A program made the position numbers and the translations under genes. The notes beneath the pieces are model-generated. The model worked only from the letters and a program-made list of their open reading frames with translations, searched no databases and was not told the DNA's origin. 64,000 nucleotides of DNA from Minicystis rosea (GTDB lineage: Bacteria > Myxococcota_A > Polyangia > Polyangiales > Polyangiaceae): the NCBI GenBank assembly GCA_001931535.1, contig CP016211.1:1950501-2014500 (forward strand). Reading direction: 5' to 3'. This document shows, in pieces, positions 24,637-33,970 of the stretch; position 1 is the stretch's first letter, and every line of letters begins with the position of its first letter.

Positions 24637-26184
24637 TCAGCGCTTCTTGGCTTTCTTCCAGAGACGGGCGATCCAAGCCTCGACGTCGTCGACGTGGCTC
24701 GGGATGTGGGCCGAGAGGTTTTCGTATCCGTTCTCGGTGACGACGACGTCGTCCTCGATGCGCACGCCGATGCCGCGATACTCCTCGGGGACGGTGAGAT
24801 CGTCCTTCTGGAAATAGAGGCCGGGCTCCACGGTGAGCACCATGCCCGGCGCGAGCTTGCCGAGCTTGTAAGCCTCTTGTCGCGCCTTGGCGCAGTCGTG
24901 GACGTCGAGGCCGAGCATGTGACTCACGTTGTGGAGCGAGTAGCGCTTGTAGAACTGGTGCTCGTCCTTCAACGCGTGCTCGGCCGTGGTCTTGAGGATG
25001 CCGAGCTCGGCGAGGCCCTCGGCGAGGACCTGCATGGCCGCGCGGTTTGGATCCATGAAGTCGTTGCCGGGCTTGACCATCGCGAAGGCGGCCTTCTGCG
25101 CCTTGTAGACGAGGCGATAGATGGTGCGCTGCGCCTTGCTGAAGCGACCCGAGATGGGGAGCGTGCGCGTGATGTCGGCGGTGTAGAACGAGTTGCCCTC
25201 CACGCCGGCGTCGAGCAGGAGCAGGTCGTCCGCGGCGATGCGGCCGTCGTTCTGCGTGTAGTGCAGCGTGCAGGCGTGGTGCCCCGAAGCGGCGATGGTG
25301 CCGTAGCCGACGTCGTTGCCCTCGACACGCGCGCGCATGTTGAAGACGCCCTCGACCTCGCGCTCGCTCTTCGCCTTGGGCAGGCGCAGGATGACGTCCT
25401 GGAAGCCGCGCTTCGTGGCATCGATCACCGCGCGCAGCTCGGCGACCTCGACCTCGTCCTTGATGAGCCGCATCTCCGCGAGCGTCGTGGTGAGCTCGGC
25501 GTCGCGCTCGTCCTCGGCGAGGGTGCCGTCGATGATCGCCGAGAAGCCGCGCGTGACACGCGTGGGCCGCGCGCTCCGATCGGCGAGCGCGGCCACGTAG
25601 GCGGCGAGATCGGCGATGGGACGGCACTCGTCGACGGCGAAGCGCGCGCGGCTCTCGGGCACGCCGAGGCGCGCGCCGACCCAGAGCTCACCCTTGACGC
25701 GATCGGTGAAGAAGGTCGGATCGGAGCGGCCGGGGTTGGGCTCGACGAAGAGCACGTGCTTGTGCCCGCCGTCGGCGAGCGGCTCGAGCACGAGCACGCA
25801 GTCGGGCTCGCGGTTGCCGGTGAGGTAGTAGAAATCGCTGTTCGGCCGGAATGGATAGTGCGTGTCGTTGGATCGCACCTTGAGGTGGCCGGCGGGGATG
25901 ATCAGCGTGTCCCCCGCGAAGCGCTCGGAGAGCGCGCGGCGACGCTTGGCGAAGGCCTCGTGGTGCTCGATCGGATCGGGCAGGCCGGCCGTCGGCGGCG
26001 TCCAACCCTGGAGCATGAAATCGATGAGCGCCTTCGGCGCCGCCGTGTCGTGCGAGGCCTTCGGAGGCGGCGCTGCCGCATCGGCCTCTCCGGCGGGCTC
26101 GATGATGCCGGGGGCTTCGGTGACGGGAGCGTGCGTCGCGAGGACGGCCGCGAGGGTAGGGGAGAGCTCGGCGGGCTGGGTCAT
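24637..26184 (-). CDS. Xaa-Pro aminopeptidase (aminopeptidase P)
   Basis: A 515-aa M24B metallopeptidase that removes the N-terminal residue before proline. The ~50-residue N-terminal extension is Ala/Pro-rich and specific to this protein. The N-domain covers HYPFRPNSDFYYLTGNREPD. The metal ligands are visible in LLLLDAGVEGNSFYTADITR (two Asp), HNVSHMLGLDVHD (His), VLTVEPGLYF (Glu) and GVRIEDDVVVT (Glu). The start is ATG 26184; a 6-residue longer start is possible. It is probably cytosolic and monocistronic. Confidence 0.93.
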   Translation of the reverse strand: MTQPAELSPTLAAVLATHAPVTEAPGIIEPAGEADAAAPPPKASHDTAAPKALIDFMLQGWTPPTAGLPDPIEHHEAFAKRRRALSERFAGDTLIIPAGHLKVRSNDTHYPFRPNSDFYYLTGNREPDCVLVLEPLADGGHKHVLFVEPNPGRSDPTFFTDRVKGELWVGARLGVPESRARFAVDECRPIADLAAYVAALADRSARPTRVTRGFSAIIDGTLAEDERDAELTTTLAEMRLIKDEVEVAELRAVIDATKRGFQDVILRLPKAKSEREVEGVFNMRARVEGNDVGYGTIAASGHHACTLHYTQNDGRIAADDLLLLDAGVEGNSFYTADITRTLPISGRFSKAQRTIYRLVYKAQKAAFAMVKPGNDFMDPNRAAMQVLAEGLAELGILKTTAEHALKDEHQFYKRYSLHNVSHMLGLDVHDCAKARQEAYKLGKLAPGMVLTVEPGLYFQKDDLTVPEEYRGIGVRIEDDVVVTENGYENLSAHIPSHVDDVEAWIARLWKKAKKR

Positions 26185-26233
26185 CGCCGAACGTCTTATC
26201 ACGGGTCGCCGTGCGACGTGGAAGCCCTCCGGC

Positions 26234-26890
26234 TCAATTGGATTGGCAGGCGATGATCTCCTCGTCGCAGCCGCTCGTGGCCGCGTCCGCGAGGCAGGTC
26301 CGACATTCCTTGCTTACAGGGGCGTTCTTGCAAAGGTTGAGCTCGCACACCTTGACGCAAGCGTTCTCTGCAGCGCAGCCGCACGCCTGGAGATCTTGCC
26401 AAGCGATGGTGGCTTGCGTGGAGCACGCGAGGTTGGGATCGGCGGCCACTCCGCCGAGAAGCTGGCTGCACGTGACGCAGCCCATGAATCCGCCGCCCAC
26501 GCCCACCGCGATCGCGGTGCTGCTGAATCCGCCGCCGATGCCGCTGCCCCCGCCGGTCCCGGGCGGCGTGCAGTCCGTGTCGAAGATCTCGGGATCGATG
26601 TGCTGTTGCGTGACCGGATAGCAACAGAGGCTCTGATCCGGATCCGACTCGTTCAAGGTGAAGGCGCCATCACCGTCGACCGACATCACTGGGCCTGGGC
26701 AGCTCGTGTCGGTGAAGTGCGCGAGCGCGCTCTTCATCGGGGGACATGCGGAATGGACGTCGTACTCACCTTGGCTGAAGACGAAGCACGCCGAACGACC
26801 ACAACCGCCGCCGGCGAGAGGGAAGGTGCTCACCATCGCGGCGAGGACGGCGAGACCGAAGAAGCGGTGGGACGGAGCAAGCAAGCGCAT
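26234..26890 (-). CDS. Cys-rich lipoprotein of unknown function
   Basis: A 218-aa protein starting MRLLAPSHRFFGLAVLAAMV, with a signal ending LAGGGC (lipobox). A Gly-rich stretch (GTGGGSGIGGG) is flanked by two Cys-rich regions (CCYPV, CVTCSQLLGG, CGCAAENACVKVCELNLC, CRTCLADAATSGCDEEIIAC). It is a surface or periplasmic protein with no enzyme motif. The frame is open further upstream, but the signal peptide fixes this ATG. Confidence 0.82.
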   Translation of the reverse strand: MRLLAPSHRFFGLAVLAAMVSTFPLAGGGCGRSACFVFSQGEYDVHSACPPMKSALAHFTDTSCPGPVMSVDGDGAFTLNESDPDQSLCCYPVTQQHIDPEIFDTDCTPPGTGGGSGIGGGFSSTAIAVGVGGGFMGCVTCSQLLGGVAADPNLACSTQATIAWQDLQACGCAAENACVKVCELNLCKNAPVSKECRTCLADAATSGCDEEIIACQSN

Positions 26891-27174
26891 GCGCGGAGGG
26901 TAGCCTGGCACGCTCGACTCCACCACTCTCCGGCGAGCCCGAGATGCATTGCAGCCCGCGCGGAGCGATCCGGTGCGCATGCATGACGGAGCGTCAGCGC
27001 GCTGGAAGATCCGGAGCCGCGGTGGGGCCAACTCCAATTCGTGATCACCACCTACGTGATCACACCGGTTGATCGTAGAGAAGACTTTCACAGTAGAGCA
27101 AGGGGAAAAGCGAGGAGGGGTGTGAGCGCGAGAGGCGCGTCGTGTATCCTCGACGAACGGGGCATTGTCCGAGC

Positions 27175-28491
27175 ATGGCGACGATTGCATTGCCGCGCGT
27201 ACCGGAGGCGGGAAACCAGCTCGAAGACTACGTCGCCGGCCTGTTCCAGGCGGCTGGCTACTACGTCGAAAAGAACGTTCGCCAGCGCGATGTCGTGGAC
27301 GTGCTCGAGCTCGATGCCGTCGCCACGAGCTACGATGGACCGCTCCCGGAAGCGGTGCTCGCCGAGGCCAAGGGCGGACGGTGGGGCTTCCCTGACATCT
27401 TCAAGGTCGCCGGGTGGATGGCGTACCTCGGCATCGATCGCGGAGGGTTCTTCGTCAAAGAGCCGCCTGGTGCCGGCGCTCGCGACGTGGAGAGGATGGC
27501 GCGCACCGTCGCGGCGCTCGGCGTCGAGCTCGTCGATCTCGGTGACTTCCAAAACCCCGGAGGCATCCTGGGCGCGCGCGGCTTCCGCCCGCTGCGCGAC
27601 CCGCTCTTGCTCGACGTCTTCAGGCTCGCGTTTGCGGTCGAGCGCGCATTGCTCGACGGCGTGCGCGCGGTGCGGCGCGCGCACGAGGATCGCCGAGGTG
27701 CGCAGGAAGTGCTCGCGTATCACGATCTCATCAATGACCACGTCTTCTTCCTCAAGGACGTCGACGAGCGGCTCCGCCGGCTGTACGCCGCGTACCGCAG
27801 CCACCCCAAGCTCTCGCTCACGCTCGCGCGCGAGAGCGCCGGCGAGCCGTTCGCAGAAGCTTCCGAAGGGCCCGTTCCCGAGGGCGCCGTGCGCCTCCTC
27901 GTCGAGGCGATGTACGAGGGCAAGCACCCGCTGCTGCAGGGATCGTTCTACGTGGAGCACCGCGCGCGGCTCGCGATCCTCAAGGCGACCATCGATCTCG
28001 CGTGCCTCGACGAAGCCGGGCAGCTCCCCGCGCAGGCGCTCGCGGCCCTTCCGGCGACCTTCCTCGAAGGCCTGCGCCGCGTGCGCGCGCGGCCCGCGTT
28101 TCGGCGCTACGCGCTCTTGTGGCAGGTGTTCTTGTGGGGCTTCGGCGGTTTCTACCGCGCCGATCGTGCGCGGGAAGAGCTCGCGCTCCTGGGCGCGCAA
28201 ACGGGCATGACGGCGGCGGAGGTCGGTGAAGGGCTCTCTGCGTTCGACGATCTGTTCCCGCTCGCTAGAGGATCGTGGATCGTGCCCGTGCGCGGCACGG
28301 GCCTGCGCGTCGTCAAGATGGTGCCGGCGGCGCTCCGGGGCGTGGGCGCCGTGCAGCGGCTGCGACGCGCCGGGGCTCGAAATTACGATGGATTGGGCCT
28401 CGGCACGCTCGGGCGGCGCAACCTCATCACCTGGCACAACGCGCTCGTGCGACGCCTCGCTGAATCGGCGGAGAAGAAGGCGGCCCAGTAG
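27175..28491 (+). CDS. PD-(D/E)XK-like nuclease-fold protein
   Basis: A 438-aa protein starting MATIALPRVPEAGNQLEDYV. The N-terminal ~95 residues follow the restriction-endonuclease pattern: an early Glu helix (EDYVAGLFQAAGYYVEKNV), then DVLELDAVA with the candidate metal Asp, then VLAEAKGGRWGFPDIFKVAG with the E-x-K triad member. The C-terminal ~340 residues are helical and unknown (GFRPLRDPLLLDVFRLAFAV, AILKATIDLACLDEAGQLPA). No methyltransferase or helicase is adjacent, so a classical restriction system is not evident. It may be a stand-alone Mrr-like DNA-cleaving or DNA-binding protein. The assignment is by motif spacing only. Confidence 0.65.
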   Translation: MATIALPRVPEAGNQLEDYVAGLFQAAGYYVEKNVRQRDVVDVLELDAVATSYDGPLPEAVLAEAKGGRWGFPDIFKVAGWMAYLGIDRGGFFVKEPPGAGARDVERMARTVAALGVELVDLGDFQNPGGILGARGFRPLRDPLLLDVFRLAFAVERALLDGVRAVRRAHEDRRGAQEVLAYHDLINDHVFFLKDVDERLRRLYAAYRSHPKLSLTLARESAGEPFAEASEGPVPEGAVRLLVEAMYEGKHPLLQGSFYVEHRARLAILKATIDLACLDEAGQLPAQALAALPATFLEGLRRVRARPAFRRYALLWQVFLWGFGGFYRADRAREELALLGAQTGMTAAEVGEGLSAFDDLFPLARGSWIVPVRGTGLRVVKMVPAALRGVGAVQRLRRAGARNYDGLGLGTLGRRNLITWHNALVRRLAESAEKKAAQ

Positions 28492-28544
28492 GCCATAGCC
28501 CCTCTCGCCACGCGCGCGCCGCCGGTGCTACCGTCCGCCGCCCC

Positions 28545-30389
28545 GTGAAGCAGGAGTCTTTCGCCGCCCGCGCCCTACACGCTGCCCGCGCCACGTGGGC
28601 GGAGCTCATGCGTGATCGACCTCGCGCGGCCGCCGCGATCCTGGGTGGGCTCGCCGTCGCCACCATGATCGCGCTGGTGATGGCGCCGTGGCTTCGAGAC
28701 CTGTCGACCTTCGGCTTCCACGACTGGGACGCGCAGACGTCGCATCGGTATCTCGTGCTGACGTCGCTGCTTCGTCACCACGAGCTCCCAGGGTGGAATC
28801 CGTATGCGTGCGGCGGCTTCCCGGCGTGGGGCTATGTCGAGGCGGACACCATCCTCGTCTCGCCGTTTCTGCCCGCGTATCTGCTCCTGCCGCTCAGCGT
28901 CGCGCTCCGGGTCGAGGTGATCGGCATGGCCGTGCTCGGCGCGGCCGGCGCGTGGGCGGCCGCGTCGCGCTACACCGAGAGCCGAGCGGCGCGGGCGCTC
29001 GTCGCGGTGCTGTGGGCCGTGAACGGGCGCTGGGCGCTCCAAGCGGCCGCCGGGCACACTTGGCATCTCGCTTATGCGTTCATGCCTTGGTGCTTGTTCT
29101 TCTTCGAGCGGGCGCGCTTGCCGGAGCGACGCGTCCTCGATCTCGCCGGCGGCGGCGTGGCGATCGCCATGCTCGTCTATGCCGGCGGCATCTATCCGTT
29201 GCCGCACACGGTGCTCCTCCTCGGCGTGTATGCGTCGCTCCTCGCGCTGACGGAGCGATCGGCGCGACCGCTCGTCACGCTCGCGATCCTCGGTGTGCTC
29301 GGCGTCGGCCTCTCGGCGCCGAAGCTGCTCCCGTTGCTCGATGGCTTCCGCAAGGCGCCGCGCCTCATCGAGTCGACGGAGAGCCTGGATCTCGGCTCGC
29401 TCGTCACGCTCCTCACGTCGCACGATCAAGCGTTCTACTCACGGCCGGCGCCCGTGCGGCCCTATGGCTGGCACGAGTGGGGGATGTACATCGGCGCGCC
29501 GGGCGCGCTCGTGTTGCTCGCCGGCATCTTGTTCGTGCAAGGGCGGCGCGAGGCCGTGCTCAAAGCGGTCGGCATGCTGTTCCTCGTGCTCGGCTTCGGG
29601 GCTTTCCACCCGGAGGCGCCGTGGGCGCTCTTGCACAAGCACGCGCCCGTGTTCCGCTCGCAGCACGTGCCGTCGCGCTTCCTCTACACGGCGGTGCTCG
29701 TCTTCGGGCTCGTCGCGGCGGCCGGCATCGGGCGCTTCGTCGCGCGGCGGCGAGCGTCGCTGCCATGGCTGGACGCGGCGCTCGCCGTCGCGCTGTTTCC
29801 GCTCGCCGTGGACATCGCGCTCGTCGCGCAGAAGCCGATGGCCGCCGCGATGTGGATGGTGCCGCCGAGCAACATCCCGCAAAACCGAGCGTTTCATTTC
29901 GAGCAGGATCCGCCGTTCCAATACAAGCGCCGCGACTGGGCCGGCCCGATGTACCTCGCCATGCTCGGCAACACCGGGGTGATCAACTGCTACGGCACGC
30001 CGCCGTTCGATCGCAAAGGCGCGCGTCCGTTGCGATCGCCCGACTATCGCGGCGAGGCCCACGTCGTCCTGCCCGATGGGGCCCGCTCGTCCGCCACGGC
30101 GAAGGTCGTGGGCTGGAGCCCGAACCATGTCGACATCCAAGTGGACGGCGCCGAGGCCGGCTCGCTGCTCGTGTACAACATGAACTTCGATGAAGGCTGG
30201 CGATCCTCCACCGGCTCGGTCGTCGCGCACCACGACGCGGTCGCGACGCGCCTAGGCGGCGGCGCCGCCAAGGTCACCTTCTCGTATCGGCCGCCGTACC
30301 TCGGCGCCGGCGTGCTCGTGGGCGCGTTGACGCTCGGAGCCCTCGTCGTGCTGCGCCGTCGCGAGCGCGCCGAAACGGTGGTCTCGTGA
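28545..30389 (+). CDS. GT-C-type membrane protein (YfhO-like)
   Basis: A 614-aa protein starting at GTG 28545 (MKQESFAARALHAARATWAE). It has about 11-12 membrane spans (for example AAAAILGGLAVATMIALVMA and LAGGGVAIAMLVYAGGIYP), a first loop with FGFHDWDAQTSHRYLVLTSL and WNPYACGGFPAWG, and a soluble C-terminal beta region (SLLVYNMNFDEGWRSSTG) before a last span. This layout fits YfhO/GT-C glycosyltransferases that use polyprenyl-linked sugars. It is the first of three genes that overlap by four bases each. The acceptor is unknown, but a surface glycan or lipid is likely. Confidence 0.85.
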   Translation: MKQESFAARALHAARATWAELMRDRPRAAAAILGGLAVATMIALVMAPWLRDLSTFGFHDWDAQTSHRYLVLTSLLRHHELPGWNPYACGGFPAWGYVEADTILVSPFLPAYLLLPLSVALRVEVIGMAVLGAAGAWAAASRYTESRAARALVAVLWAVNGRWALQAAAGHTWHLAYAFMPWCLFFFERARLPERRVLDLAGGGVAIAMLVYAGGIYPLPHTVLLLGVYASLLALTERSARPLVTLAILGVLGVGLSAPKLLPLLDGFRKAPRLIESTESLDLGSLVTLLTSHDQAFYSRPAPVRPYGWHEWGMYIGAPGALVLLAGILFVQGRREAVLKAVGMLFLVLGFGAFHPEAPWALLHKHAPVFRSQHVPSRFLYTAVLVFGLVAAAGIGRFVARRRASLPWLDAALAVALFPLAVDIALVAQKPMAAAMWMVPPSNIPQNRAFHFEQDPPFQYKRRDWAGPMYLAMLGNTGVINCYGTPPFDRKGARPLRSPDYRGEAHVVLPDGARSSATAKVVGWSPNHVDIQVDGAEAGSLLVYNMNFDEGWRSSTGSVVAHHDAVATRLGGGAAKVTFSYRPPYLGAGVLVGALTLGALVVLRRRERAETVVS

Positions 30390-31303
30390 AGCTCCTTCGC
30401 TGGGCCTTCGTCGCCGTCCCGCTCCTCGGCCTCGCCGAGCTCGGGGGTCATTTCTGGTTCGCCAAGCGGCCTCCTTCGTTCGACGACTGGTACGGCATCA
30501 CGGACGGCGTGCGCGCGATGAAGCAGCCCGGCGATCTCGTGATCGTCGCGCCGGCGTGGGCCGATCCGGCGGCACGTCGCGCGCTCGGCGACGAGCTGAT
30601 GCCTCTGCGTGACGAGGCCCGCCCGGACGTCACGCGCTATGCGCACGCGCTCGAGATCTCCGTGCTCGGAGCCCACGCCGAGGAGACCCGTGGCTTCCGC
30701 GAGATCGAACGCCGCGAGGTTGGTCGCTTCCTGCTGCGGCGCCTCGAGAACCCAGCGCCGGCGCACGTCACCTACGATTTCGTCGATCATCTCGATCCGG
30801 CGGTCGTCGACGTGCGCGGCACCGATCCTCCGGTCGTGTGCAACTGGAGCGCGCACGCTCCCATCGCGGCCGGCGGGCTCGGGGGGCACCCCACGTTTCC
30901 GACGGCGCGCTTCGAGTGTCCGGGCGGTGTCTTCTTCAACGTCAGCGCCACCGTGATCGCGGACGAAGAGTTCCGGCCGCGCCGCTGCCTCTGGTCGCAT
31001 CCCTTCGCGCGCGGCGAGATCGTCACGCGCTTCCGCGACGTGCCGCTCGGTCAGGTGATCCGCGGTCACGGCGGCCTCTATTGGATCATCGAACGCGAGA
31101 AGAAGGGCGCGCCCATCACGCTCACGGTCCGCGTCGACGGCGACACCGTGGGCAGCGTCGTGCACCGCGACGGCGATGGCTGGTCGGCCTTCGAGATGCC
31201 GCTCGGCCGCCATGCGGGCACGCGCGCGGCCACCGTCGAATTCGCGGTCTCGTCGCCCAATTACCGTGACCGACACTTCTGCTTCGAGGCGGACTCCCGA
31301 TGA
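30386..31303 (+). CDS. Membrane-anchored protein in the GT-C operon
   Basis: A 305-aa protein starting at GTG 30386, which overlaps the previous stop (GTGA). An N-terminal anchor (LLRWAFVAVPLLGLAELGG) is followed by a soluble region with few landmarks (DVTRYAHALEISVLGAHAEE, VIRGHGGLYWIIEREKKG, ending NYRDRHFCFEAD). No known domain is recognised. Its position between two GT-C-type genes, with overlaps on both sides, implies joint function in glycan assembly. Confidence 0.82.
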   Translation: MKLLRWAFVAVPLLGLAELGGHFWFAKRPPSFDDWYGITDGVRAMKQPGDLVIVAPAWADPAARRALGDELMPLRDEARPDVTRYAHALEISVLGAHAEETRGFREIERREVGRFLLRRLENPAPAHVTYDFVDHLDPAVVDVRGTDPPVVCNWSAHAPIAAGGLGGHPTFPTARFECPGGVFFNVSATVIADEEFRPRRCLWSHPFARGEIVTRFRDVPLGQVIRGHGGLYWIIEREKKGAPITLTVRVDGDTVGSVVHRDGDGWSAFEMPLGRHAGTRAATVEFAVSSPNYRDRHFCFEADSR

Positions 31304-33053
31304 GCGCGGCGCGGACGCGAAAGATCGAAGACCTCGGCATCGCCCTCACGTTGGGCGCCGGCTACGTCGCGTGGCTTCTGCGCACCGTGCGCGATCTCGG
31401 CTACGCCCGCGACGAGGGCTTCTACTTCCAAGCCGCCGGCTCGTACGGCCGTTGGTTCGAGCAGCTCCTCCAAAGCCCGAGCGCCGCGCTCGATCGGCGC
31501 GCCGTCGATCTCGCGTGGAGCGCGAACCACGAGCACCCGGCGTTGATCAAATCGCTCTTCGCCCTCTCCAGCACCTTCCTGCAAAAGAAGTGGCACCTCT
31601 TCGCGATGGAGGGGACGAGCTACCGCTTCCCCGCGATGGTGCTCGCCGGCCTCGCCGTGGCGGTGATCTACCTTTGGGGCACCGAGGCCCGCGGGCGCGT
31701 CACCGGCATCGCCGCCGCGCTCGCCTTCGCGCTGATGCCGCGGGTGTTCTTCCAAGCGCACCTCGCCTGCTTCGACATCCCCATCGTCGCGATGTGGACG
31801 CTCGGCGCGTACGCGTATTGGCGCGCGTTGCGACGCGGTGGTGTCCTCGCGCCGCTGGCGGCCGGCGTCGCCTTCGGGCTCGCGCTCGATACGAAGCACA
31901 ACTCGTGGTTCTTGCCCATCGCGTGCACGGCGCACTTCGTCGCGCTGCACGCGTGGAGCGCGCTCGGCCGGACACGCTTCGGCGAGCTCTTGCCCCGCCC
32001 ATCGGTGATCGCGCCGGTGCGCCGGCGTGCGTTTGCAGCGCTTGCCGCGATGGGGATCGTCGGCCCGCTGGTCTTCTGGGCGCTGTGGCCGTGGATCTGG
32101 CGCGACCCCATCGCGCGCGTGCGCGAGTACGCGCTCTTCCACTTGAACCACGAGTACTACAACATGGAATTCCTCGGCAAAAACTACTGGGTTGCGCCCA
32201 TGCCGAGGGGATACGCGTGGCTCATGACGCTGGGCACCGTGCCTGGTATCACGCTGGTGCTCTTCGTGGTCGGGCTCGCGGTGCGCGGTCGCCTGTGGAT
32301 TGGCGGCGTGGTGGATCGCCTGCGCGGTCGTGCGTGCGCGGCGCGCGTGGTGGATCCGACGGCGACCGATCTGCTTTGGCTGCTCTGCCTCTTGGTCAAC
32401 TACGCCGCATGGCTCTCGCCGCGCACGCCCATCTTCGGCGGCACGAAGCATTGGATGACGGCGTATCCATTCCTCGCGCTCTTCGCGGGCGTGGGCTTCG
32501 ACGCTGTCGTGCGGGCCGCGCGCCGCGAGCTGTTCCGGTTGCGGCGCCGTCGCGTCGCGCTGCGAACGCTCGCTGCGAGCTCATGGGCCGCAGCTACGAT
32601 CTTCGGCGTGGCCGTGGTCGCCGCGCCGCTCGTGGAGACCGCGCGCTCGCATCCATGGGGCCTCTCCGCATACACGCCGATTGTCGGCGGCGCGGCGGGC
32701 GCGGCCTCACTCGGCTTGAACCGCACCTTCTGGGCTACACGACCGGCGCGGTGACGCCGTTCCTGAACACCGAGGCTCCGCGCGGTGGGTCCGTGTACAT
32801 CCACGACACTGCGCACCCGTCGTGGGACATGCTCCAGCGTGACGGCAGCCTGCGCAAAGACATCCGCGGCGTGTGGTCGATCGCGGGCGCCGATTTCGGT
32901 CTCTACCACCACGAGAAGCACATGCTCGGGCAGGAGTACCAGAACTGGGTGGCCTTCGGCACGCTGCGCCCCGCGTACATCGGTGGGCTCGATGGAGTGC
33001 CGGTGATCGTCGTCTACGAAGACCCGCGCGTCGCGCGCACCCGCGGTCGCTGA
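31300..33053 (+). CDS. PMT/GT39-like glycosyltransferase, split near 32731-32734
   Basis: The N-terminal frame (ATG 31300, overlapping the previous stop) gives about ten membrane spans with the GT39/ArnT-type loop ARDEGFYFQAAGSYGRWF and NYWVAPMPRGYAW. It stops early at 32752-32754 just after GLNRTFW. Adding one G to TGGG at 32731-32734 continues as GYTTGAVTPFLNTEAPRGG, then VYIHDTAHPSWDMLQRDG, GLYHHEKHMLGQEYQNWVAF and ends at 33051-33053. The repaired length (584 aa) is normal for the family. It transfers a sugar from a polyprenyl phosphate donor to a surface acceptor and is the last gene of a three-gene operon. Confidence 0.85.
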
Positions 33054-33070
33054 GCCGCGCTGCTTCCGTT

Positions 33071-33099
33071 CACGCCCCGAGCCGAGGGCTCAGGGCGTG
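33071..33099. terminator. Convergent terminator-like hairpin
   Basis: CACGCCC and GGGCGTG pair with an inner AGCC/GGCT helix, between the convergent ends at 33053 and 33090. The right arm overlaps the stop codon of the minus-strand gene. No T-run. Confidence 0.45.
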
Positions 33100-33896
33100 C
33101 AGAAGCCGTATTTCGATCCGTTGTACGTCGGCGTCAGGTTGGTGAACTGATTGCAGTACCCGGCGTTGGGACATTCGCTGGAGAAGTCCTCGACGGGGTG
33201 GCACCACTTGAGGCACTGCGAGCCGCAGACCAGCGTCGGCGCGCAATCGCCGAACTCGCAGTCGCTCCCCGCGGCCTTGTTCAGCGAATAGAAACAGTCG
33301 AACGAGCCGGCGTTGTTGTCGTAGTTGCACGCGGCGCCCGGTCCGCACGAGGTCGCGCTCGCAGGATCGCAGTTGGCCGTGCACACCGTCGCGCCGGGGA
33401 CGGTGTGGGTCGTCATGCTGGCGCTGTCGTAGTTCTTCGCGGCTACGCAGTCGCCGCTCCCGCAGTCCTGGAAGGACTCGCAGAAGGGCGCACACGTCGC
33501 CGTGCGCGAGTCGCACCAAGTGCCGGCGGGGCAGGCGTCGTCCGTGGTGCAGGCGGCGAAAGGCTTGTACGTGCTCGCCGCGAGCGGCACGCACTGGGTG
33601 TTGCCCGTGCTCGGGTCCACGATGGTGCAGCGCTCGCCGGCTTTGCAGTCCTCCGCGTCGTGCTTCAGCCGGCATTTCACGGGCCCGCCGGTGCTGCTCG
33701 AGCTGCTGCTCACCGAGCTCGAGCTCTCCGACGACGAGGACGAGCTTGCGGAAGAGGAAGCCGTGCCATCGCCTCCGGCTCCGTTGCCGCCCGTCCCATA
33801 GGTGAACGTCGGGTAGCTGCATGCCGCGAAGGCACCGGCGAGCGCAGCGCTCAGCCCGAGCCGGGAGAGCCGGATCGTCATCGGTATCGAAGCCAT
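33090..33896 (-). CDS. Cys-rich lipoprotein with poly-Ser linker
   Basis: A 268-aa protein starting MASIPMTIRLSRLGLSAALA (or ATG 33881, MTIRL). The signal ends AFAAC (lipobox), followed by YGTGGNGAGGDGTASSSA and a poly-Ser linker. The C-terminal ~200 residues hold about 26 cysteines in DxxC-like spacing (EDCKAGERCTI, TTDDACPAGTWC, CESFQDCGSGDCVA, SGSDCEFGDC-type). This is a secreted multi-disulfide domain common in myxobacterial surface proteins. No ligand is assigned. Confidence 0.85.
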   Translation of the reverse strand: MASIPMTIRLSRLGLSAALAGAFAACSYPTFTYGTGGNGAGGDGTASSSASSSSSSESSSSVSSSSSSTGGPVKCRLKHDAEDCKAGERCTIVDPSTGNTQCVPLAASTYKPFAACTTDDACPAGTWCDSRTATCAPFCESFQDCGSGDCVAAKNYDSASMTTHTVPGATVCTANCDPASATSCGPGAACNYDNNAGSFDCFYSLNKAAGSDCEFGDCAPTLVCGSQCLKWCHPVEDFSSECPNAGYCNQFTNLTPTYNGSKYGFCTP

Positions 33897-33970
33897 TTCA
33901 ACGCTGGTCGATGATACGCGGGACATCGCGCGCCGGCGCGGAAATCGCCGGCAAGCCGTCCTCGCGCGGA

